A stretch of DNA of 23,837 nt from assembly GCA_046757965.1 (NCBI GenBank), contig JBHHZI010000036.1, positions 1 to 23,837 of the forward strand, given 5' to 3'. Positions 17,244-23,837 of this stretch are shown in pieces. Position 1 is the stretch's first letter. Each line of letters opens with the position of its first letter. This DNA is from JBHHZI01 sp046757965. Lineage in GTDB: Bacteria; Acidobacteriota; Polarisedimenticolia; SMYD01. Under the pieces are notes generated by a model. That model did not search any database. It was not told the DNA's origin and saw only the letters and a program-made list of their open reading frames with translations. Position numbers and translations under genes: made by a program.

Positions 17244-18737
17244 TCACCCGTGGACCCGGAACACCAGCCAGCACGCCGTGGCCACGACGCCTGCGGCGAG
17301 GACGTTCAGGACCAGGCCGGTGCGGGCCATCGACCTCATCTCGAGTCGCCCCGACGCGAAGACGATGGCGTTGGGGGGCGTGGCCGTCGGTAGCATGAAC
17401 GCGCACGAGGCCGACAGCGTCACGGCCAGGAGCAGCGGAAACACCGGCGCGCCAAGTGCCGGTGCCACGGCGGCGACGAGGGGCAGAAAGGTGGTCGTCG
17501 TGGCGGTGTTCGAGTTCACCTCGGTGAGAAAACTGATCAGCAGCGCGACGATGAACAGCAGGAGCGGGAGGGGGACGGACGGCATGCCGCCGAGAGCCCC
17601 GGCGACCACGTTACCCAGTCCGGATGCGGTGAAGCCGGCCGCCAGCGCGAACCCTCCACCGAAGAGCAGGAGAATCGGCCACGGGATGGCCGGAAAGGCA
17701 CGCGCGTCGAGAAGACGCCGGCGGGAGGTGCCGGCGGAGCGTCCCGCCGGGATGAGAAACAGGGCCAGGGCTGCGGCGATGGCCACCGTGGAATCGTCCA
17801 CCAGTCCGTCGAGCCCGACCAGTTCGGTCCAGCCCGGCAGGACCAGCTGGCCGGCATGAAGACCGCGCCGGGTGATCCACAGCAGGGCCGTTGCTGCGAA
17901 GACCCATGCGGTGCGGCGTTCGGCCGTGGAGATCGGCGGAAGACGCCGGATCTCGTCGCGGATCTCGGCTGTCCCGCCCCCCGCCGGACCGCCGGCCTGC
18001 GGGTAGGCCCAGGTGGTGAGGACCAGCCAGGCCATCGGGATCAGGACGATCACCAGCGGCACGCCGATCAGCATCCAGCCCAGGAAGTCCGGGGGCGAGC
18101 TTCCCGGCAGCAGATCGGGGACCATGCCGGCGAACACCACGTTGGGGAACGTGCCGACCAGGGTACCGATGCCGCCGATGTTGCAGGCGTAGGCCGTGCC
18201 GAGCATCAGCGCCGGCGCGAAGGCGGGAGCGGCGACCCGCCCGGATACGGCCAGCGCGATGGGGTAGAGCATCGCCGCGGTCGCCGTGTTGGAGAGCCAC
18301 ATGGACAGGAACGCCGCGGCGATCATGAAACCGAGCACCAGGCGGCGGGGCCCACCGCCCACCCGGGCGACGATCCCCAGGGCGATCCGCCGGTGAAGGC
18401 CGTGCTGCTGCATGGCCTCTGCCAGGACAAAGCCCCCGCCCATCAGGAAGACGAATCGATTGGCGTAGGCGACCGCCACGTCACCGGCGGGCAGGATGCC
18501 GGCGACCGGAAACAACACGAGGGGCAGCAATGCCGTCACCGGCAGGGGCACGACCTCCGTGACCCACCAGACCGCCATCCAGGCGATCGCCGCGGCCGCC
18601 CGGGAGGCGTGGGGTGGCAGGATGGTGTCCGGGATCGCGAAGGACAGTGCAAACAGTGCCGGTGCCGTCAGCACCGGAACGGCTCGCCACGACCAGCCGG
18701 ACCGGGAATGGGAGGACATCGGTGCGCACGGTAACAT
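17244..18737 (-). CDS. DASS/SLC13-family anion:sodium symporter
   Basis: 497-residue inner-membrane transporter of the divalent anion:sodium symporter family, which imports dicarboxylates, sulfate or phosphate. Two SNT motifs, Ser149-Asn150-Thr151 and Ser409-Asn410-Thr411, match the paired helix-tip motifs that hold substrate carboxylates in VcINDY. The family signature block SCAFMLPTATPPNAIVFASG is at 444-463. At least ten hydrophobic segments are evident, with a hydrophilic cytosolic loop at about 246-278. ATG 18737 has GGGG 6-8 nt upstream; an in-frame ATG at 18719 is an alternative with no Shine-Dalgarno. It follows the tandem DsbA gene by 68 bp and precedes tmk by 47 bp. The second TATTTT stretch is a little unusual, and the substrate cannot be decided by eye. 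Confidence 0.93.
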   Translation of the reverse strand: MLPCAPMSSHSRSGWSWRAVPVLTAPALFALSFAIPDTILPPHASRAAAAIAWMAVWWVTEVVPLPVTALLPLVLFPVAGILPAGDVAVAYANRFVFLMGGGFVLAEAMQQHGLHRRIALGIVARVGGGPRRLVLGFMIAAAFLSMWLSNTATAAMLYPIALAVSGRVAAPAFAPALMLGTAYACNIGGIGTLVGTFPNVVFAGMVPDLLPGSSPPDFLGWMLIGVPLVIVLIPMAWLVLTTWAYPQAGGPAGGGTAEIRDEIRRLPPISTAERRTAWVFAATALLWITRRGLHAGQLVLPGWTELVGLDGLVDDSTVAIAAALALFLIPAGRSAGTSRRRLLDARAFPAIPWPILLLFGGGFALAAGFTASGLGNVVAGALGGMPSVPLPLLLFIVALLISFLTEVNSNTATTTTFLPLVAAVAPALGAPVFPLLLAVTLSASCAFMLPTATPPNAIVFASGRLEMRSMARTGLVLNVLAAGVVATACWLVFRVHG

Positions 18738-18805
18738 GCCGTGCCCCGGACGAGGAACGGAGGGCGAGGCGGTCCTGCCGGTCTATGCCGGTGTCGCGCG
18801 TGCTA

Positions 18806-20161
18806 TCAGCGGGTGGCAGGGGCTGCCGCGGCACTGCCCTTCAGGTTGGCGTCGATGGCGGCCTTGAAGCTCGTGAACGGCTGGGCACCCACCATCTTCT
18901 TGCCGTTGACGAAGAAGGTCGGCGTGCCCCGCACACCGACCTGGGCCGCCTGTTTCACATCGCGATTGACCATGGCCATCAGCCCCGGATCCTTCCGGTC
19001 GGCCTGCCAGCGGTCCATATCGAGGCCGACCTGTCTGGCAAACTCGACGAACTTGTCCTCACCGAGAGTGCGCTGGTTGGCGAACAGCAGCGCACGGTAC
19101 TCCCAGTATTTGTCCTGCTTGCTGGCTGCCACCGCTGCGACGGCAGCGGAGCGGGCCTGGCCATGGAAGTCCAGCGGCATGTTCTTGACGACCAGGCGAA
19201 CGTTGTCCGGATAGGCCTTCAGGATCTCCTGCACGGTGCTCTGGGCCCGCCCGCAGAACGGGCACTGGTAATCGGTGAACTCGACGATGGTGACCGGGGC
19301 GTTGGCGGGTCCCCGGGCGATGGAGTCGGCCACGTCGATGTCGTACCGCTTGTTCGGGTCCTCCGCCGGCCGCTGCTGCTTCTTGGGCGTTTCCACCCGC
19401 GCGATCCAGCGCGTCGGTTTCAGTTTTCCGCCCAGTTCCTCGTCGATCAGCCGTGTGAAGGCGGGGAGCGGCTGAGCGCCGCGCAGCGTGCGGCCGTTGA
19501 CGAAGAAGTAGGGGGTCGCGGTCGCGCCGATGCGCGCCGCGGTCTGCTGGCCTGCCTGGACCGGGGCGGTGAAGCGCCCGGAATCCAGGGCGGCCTCGAA
19601 TGCGGGCACGTCCAGCCCGATCTGCCCGGCATAGGCCACCAGGTTGTCCCGCTTGAGAGCGCGCTGGTTGTCGAGCAGCAGGTTGTGCATCTCGAGGAAC
19701 TTGCCCTGGTCGTTGGCGGCGAGGGCAGCCTGGGCGGCGAGAGGGGCATCCTTGTGGAAACTCAGAGGGTTCATCACGAACGCCACGCGCACCGAGTCGC
19801 CGTACTTGCTCAGGACCTGGTTGACGGTCTGATGGGCACGCCCGCAGAAGGGACACTGGTAGTCGATGAATTCCACCAGCGTGATCGGCGCCTCCGCGGG
19901 ACCTGCGGTGGGCAGGCCGGCGGTGTCGATCTTGATCCTGGGAATGGTGTTCGCGGCTCCGGCCGGCGCTGCCACCGCCTTGCGCGCCGCCTGGGGCGTC
20001 GGGACCGGGGTGCCGCCGGGAGCCGCCTCCGCGGGAGCATCGGAACTCAGACCGCCGAGCACGAGCCCGGCCGCCAGAGCCGCCGCGACGAGAACGAAGG
20101 GCAGGAGACGGCCGGTCGCGGACCGGCCCGTGTTTCCGGAGGGCTGTGTCTTCTGGGTCAT
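18806..20161 (-). CDS. Membrane-anchored protein with two tandem DsbA-like domains
   Basis: 451-residue exported thiol-disulfide oxidoreductase. A basic N-terminus and one hydrophobic segment (about 19-38) act as an anchor or uncleaved signal. A Pro/Ala-rich linker (about 40-75) follows. Two homologous thioredoxin-fold domains come next: the first about 76-245 with Cys103-Pro-Phe-Cys106 and cis-Pro217 (ATPYFFVNGR), the second about 275-445 with Cys300-Pro-Phe-Cys303 and cis-Pro414 (GTPTFFVNGK). Both share a YQCPFCGRA core, so an internal duplication is clear. The CPFC pair suits a dithiol oxidase or isomerase acting in the periplasm. ATG 20161 is preceded by GGAG 7-10 nt upstream. No DsbB or VKOR partner is in the window. 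A specialised role, for example in pilin or cytochrome folding, is possible but not shown. Confidence 0.93.
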   Translation of the reverse strand: MTQKTQPSGNTGRSATGRLLPFVLVAAALAAGLVLGGLSSDAPAEAAPGGTPVPTPQAARKAVAAPAGAANTIPRIKIDTAGLPTAGPAEAPITLVEFIDYQCPFCGRAHQTVNQVLSKYGDSVRVAFVMNPLSFHKDAPLAAQAALAANDQGKFLEMHNLLLDNQRALKRDNLVAYAGQIGLDVPAFEAALDSGRFTAPVQAGQQTAARIGATATPYFFVNGRTLRGAQPLPAFTRLIDEELGGKLKPTRWIARVETPKKQQRPAEDPNKRYDIDVADSIARGPANAPVTIVEFTDYQCPFCGRAQSTVQEILKAYPDNVRLVVKNMPLDFHGQARSAAVAAVAASKQDKYWEYRALLFANQRTLGEDKFVEFARQVGLDMDRWQADRKDPGLMAMVNRDVKQAAQVGVRGTPTFFVNGKKMVGAQPFTSFKAAIDANLKGSAAAAPATR

Positions 20162-20231
20162 AGGATTCTCCGCGGTGTGCGGCTGTCGCCGTGCAGGTTG
20201 GTGTCGCGACGGGCCAGCCCGTCAGGTGCCA

Positions 20232-20237
20232 AGTATA
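20232..20237 (-). promoter_or_regulatory. Candidate -10 element of the tandem DsbA gene
   Basis: On the minus strand TATACT matches the TATAAT consensus at 5 of 6 positions and would place the transcript start about 64 nt before ATG 20161. No convincing -35 lies 16-18 nt upstream, so this is a partial promoter at best. Confidence 0.3.
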
Positions 20238-20275
20238 CCCGAAACTGCCTCCCGGGGCCCGTCTCCGGCGGGGAC

Positions 20276-21721
20276 TCAGCGGGAGAAGAATCCGCGCCGG
20301 GTGCCCGAGGAGGCCGGATCCGGCTTCTGGGCGGCCGAGAGCTCCTTGACGCGGGCCTGGAGCTTGGCGATCTTCGCCTCCAGGTCTTTCTTCACGGACG
20401 CGGTCTCGTTCCTGGCCTGCTCCACGGCCTTGTCCGCGCCGGAGGTCGACTGGGATGCCTGCCCCAGGCGGGCGTCCTTCTCCTGGATCTCGTCCTGGAG
20501 CTGGCTGATGATCCGGTCCTTGTCGGCAAGCTCGGTTCTGTGCCGCTCCTGGCACTCGTCGTAGAGGTGCTGGACCTCCTGCAATTCCACGATCTTGGAG
20601 AAATCCGCCTTCGATTCGGCCATGTCCGCATCTCCACTGCTGGCGCCGGATTCCGAGTACAGGAACGTGCGCATGTCGCGCTCGAAATCATCCGACTTGA
20701 GTGATGCCGCCTGCGCCGTCCCCTGGGTCACCTCACCGTTGAGAACAAGCGCCATCAGCGACTGGTTCATCGTCTGCATCTTGAAGAAGGAGACCGATTT
20801 CTCCATCTCGGTCTCGATGTCCACGATGTTTCCCTCCTCGATCAGCTTGGCGATCCGCGGTGTCATGCGCAGGATCTCGACCGCCGCGGTCAATCCCGGT
20901 TCGGTGCCCCGGCTCACCAGCTTCAACGAGATGATGCCCTGGAGCACCTGAGAGAGCTGCGCGCGGACCTGCGCGTGCTGGCGCGCCGGGAAGGCGTCGA
21001 TGATGCGATCAATCGTCTGGGATGCCGAATTGGTGTGCAGCGTCGAGAACACCAGGTGACCGGTCTCGGCGGCGGTGATGGCCGTCGACGTGGTCTCCAG
21101 ATCGCGCATTTCCCCCACGGCGATGACATCCGGGTCCTGGCGCACCACGTTGCGGAGTGCGTCGGCGAACGACAGGGTGTCGGTTCCGACTTCCCGCTGG
21201 CTGATGACGCCGAGGCTGTCGGTGATGAGGAACTCGATCGGGTCCTCGATGGTGACGATGTGCACCGGCCGGGTGGTGCACACGAGTCGGAGGAGGGCGG
21301 CCAGGGTCGAGGACTTGCCGTTGCCGGTGGGCCCCGTGATCAGGACCAGTCCCGCTTCCAGCTTGGCGAAATCCTCGATCACCGGCGGCAGGCCCCATTC
21401 ATCGAGGGACGGAAACTCGAACGGGATGCGACGGAAGGCGGCGGCGAGGCTGCCGCGCTGATGGGTGATCGAGACGCGGAATCGCGACACACCTGGAACC
21501 GAGTAGCCCAGATCGACCCACAGTTTCTCCTCGAGCTGGAGTCGCTGCTTCTCCGTCAGCATCGGCAGGAGCATGTCGCGAATCTGATCCGGCTCCAGCG
21601 GTTGTTCCCCCCCGGCGGTCAGTTTCTTCTCGATGCGCAGCAGGGGCGGACGCATCGCCTTCAGGTGCATGTCCGACGCCTTGCGGGCCACCATGAAGCG
21701 AAGAAGATCGTGAATGTCCAT
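20276..21721 (-). CDS. pilT: PilT-like type IV pilus retraction ATPase with C-terminal coiled coil
   Basis: 481-residue secretion-ATPase family member resembling PilT/PilU, the hexameric motors that disassemble type IV pili for twitching. The first 355 residues match a full PilT: MDIHDLLRFMVARKASDMHL at the start, Walker A GPTGNGKSS at 130-138, an Asp-box EDPIEF at 159-164, the Walker B block DPDVIAVGEMRD at 196-207 and the His-box HLVFSTLHTNSA at 222-233. Canonical PilT is about 345 residues. Here about 125 extra residues follow, with a heptad-like charged region (about 375-464) and a basic tail ending GFFSR. I start at ATG 21721, where homology begins, although no good Shine-Dalgarno precedes it. 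Upstream in-frame ATGs at 21766 and 21856 would add unrelated residues. No other pil gene is in the window. Confidence 0.92.
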   Translation of the reverse strand: MDIHDLLRFMVARKASDMHLKAMRPPLLRIEKKLTAGGEQPLEPDQIRDMLLPMLTEKQRLQLEEKLWVDLGYSVPGVSRFRVSITHQRGSLAAAFRRIPFEFPSLDEWGLPPVIEDFAKLEAGLVLITGPTGNGKSSTLAALLRLVCTTRPVHIVTIEDPIEFLITDSLGVISQREVGTDTLSFADALRNVVRQDPDVIAVGEMRDLETTSTAITAAETGHLVFSTLHTNSASQTIDRIIDAFPARQHAQVRAQLSQVLQGIISLKLVSRGTEPGLTAAVEILRMTPRIAKLIEEGNIVDIETEMEKSVSFFKMQTMNQSLMALVLNGEVTQGTAQAASLKSDDFERDMRTFLYSESGASSGDADMAESKADFSKIVELQEVQHLYDECQERHRTELADKDRIISQLQDEIQEKDARLGQASQSTSGADKAVEQARNETASVKKDLEAKIAKLQARVKELSAAQKPDPASSGTRRGFFSR

Positions 21722-21789
21722 GTTGTCAGATTTCGCTCGTGTCGAGAATCCGTCGTGGGCCTCCATGGGCGCACATCGACCACGAATCG

Positions 21790-21795
21790 AATATA
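21790..21795 (-). promoter_or_regulatory. Candidate -10 element of the PilT-like gene
   Basis: TATATT on the minus strand, about 70 nt before ATG 21721, is the only AT-rich hexamer in the 238-bp divergent gap. The -35 region (CTGGAT) matches poorly, so support rests on the -10 alone. Confidence 0.3.
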
Positions 21796-21921
21796 GGCGC
21801 GTGGCAGACGAGATCCAGTCTCGCGCGCCGGGCGCCGGGAAGCGCTGTTGTCGCAACAGGTCGGGTCCATCTGGTCATGAGGCCGCCGCATGCATTCCCC
21901 GGCCAGCCGGGCCGGCCCTCG

Positions 21922-21950
21922 TTGCCCGTCCGGGTGGCCGGTGGTACTCT
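21922..21950 (+). promoter_or_regulatory. Candidate leuS promoter implying a leaderless mRNA
   Basis: TTGCCC (21922-21927, 4 of 6 to TTGACA) and TACTCT (21945-21950, fits TAnnnT) are separated by exactly 17 nt. The predicted start, about 7 nt after the -10, falls at about 21957, only a few bases before ATG 21960. No Shine-Dalgarno precedes that ATG, which agrees with a leaderless transcript. Confidence 0.3.
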
Positions 21951-21959
21951 TCCGGCCCG

Positions 21960-23837
<1,878 letters not shown>

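Noticed and set aside
18614..20704. 696-residue open frame antisense to the tandem DsbA gene and its neighbours
   Set aside because: Very long but covers parts of three clear minus-strand genes. Its fragments look like reversed codon bias rather than a conserved protein.
21722..21856. Longer start for the PilT-like protein
   Set aside because: The added 45 residues have no similarity to PilT, whose N-terminus begins exactly at the ATG at 21721, and no Shine-Dalgarno supports the upstream starts.

Overview
The window is about 23.8 kb of GC-rich bacterial chromosome, densely packed with housekeeping genes. Everything points to a Gram-negative (diderm) cell. There is an OmpA/Pal-type lipoprotein with the peptidoglycan-binding Asp/Arg pair, a type IV pilus retraction-type ATPase, and an exported dithiol oxidoreductase. 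The short VWA protein resembles the VWFA-related domain family common in Acidobacteriota, and the 900-residue SecA with a SEC-C zinc tail also fits. I infer Acidobacteriota or a neighbouring deep-branching phylum. No rRNA or other marker is present to prove it, so treat the taxon as tentative.

Layout, left to right. (1) Plus strand, 39-5254: secA, guaB and an unrecognised multi-pass membrane protein whose start lies inside guaB. (2) Minus strand: tsaE, convergent with the membrane protein. (3) Plus strand, 5831-7657: a secreted VWA protein, then an OmpA-family lipoprotein with its own candidate promoter. (4) Plus strand, 7757-11181: nnr (NAD(P)HX repair), aroC (chorismate synthase, 4-bp overlap) and a MgtC/SapB-family membrane protein. 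(5) 11182-11819: a gene-free 638-bp convergent region with several palindromes, an AT-rich island and two DnaA-box-like 9-mers. (6) Minus strand, 17196 down to 11820: tmk, holB and two ABC exporter half-transporters, joined by zero spacing or 4-bp overlaps, so almost certainly one translationally coupled operon. (7) Minus strand: a DASS/SLC13 anion transporter, a membrane-anchored protein with two tandem DsbA-like domains, and a PilT-like ATPase with an added C-terminal coiled coil. (8) Plus strand: leuS, cut off by the window end just after its KMSKS-type motif.

How the genes fit together. Most are core functions: protein export (SecA), GMP synthesis (GuaB), t6A tRNA modification (TsaE), cofactor repair (Nnr), the shikimate pathway (AroC), dTTP supply and clamp loading (Tmk, HolB), and leucyl-tRNA charging (LeuRS). 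The two ABC proteins look like a heterodimer. The first has Asp in place of the catalytic Glu after Walker B, and the second has a variant signature motif, which is the pattern of exporters with one degenerate ATP site.

I found no mobile element, CRISPR array, toxin-antitoxin pair or defence island. No clearly new multi-gene system is visible. The best leads are the structured convergent intergenic region, the coiled-coil PilT variant, the tandem DsbA protein and the unassigned membrane protein behind guaB.
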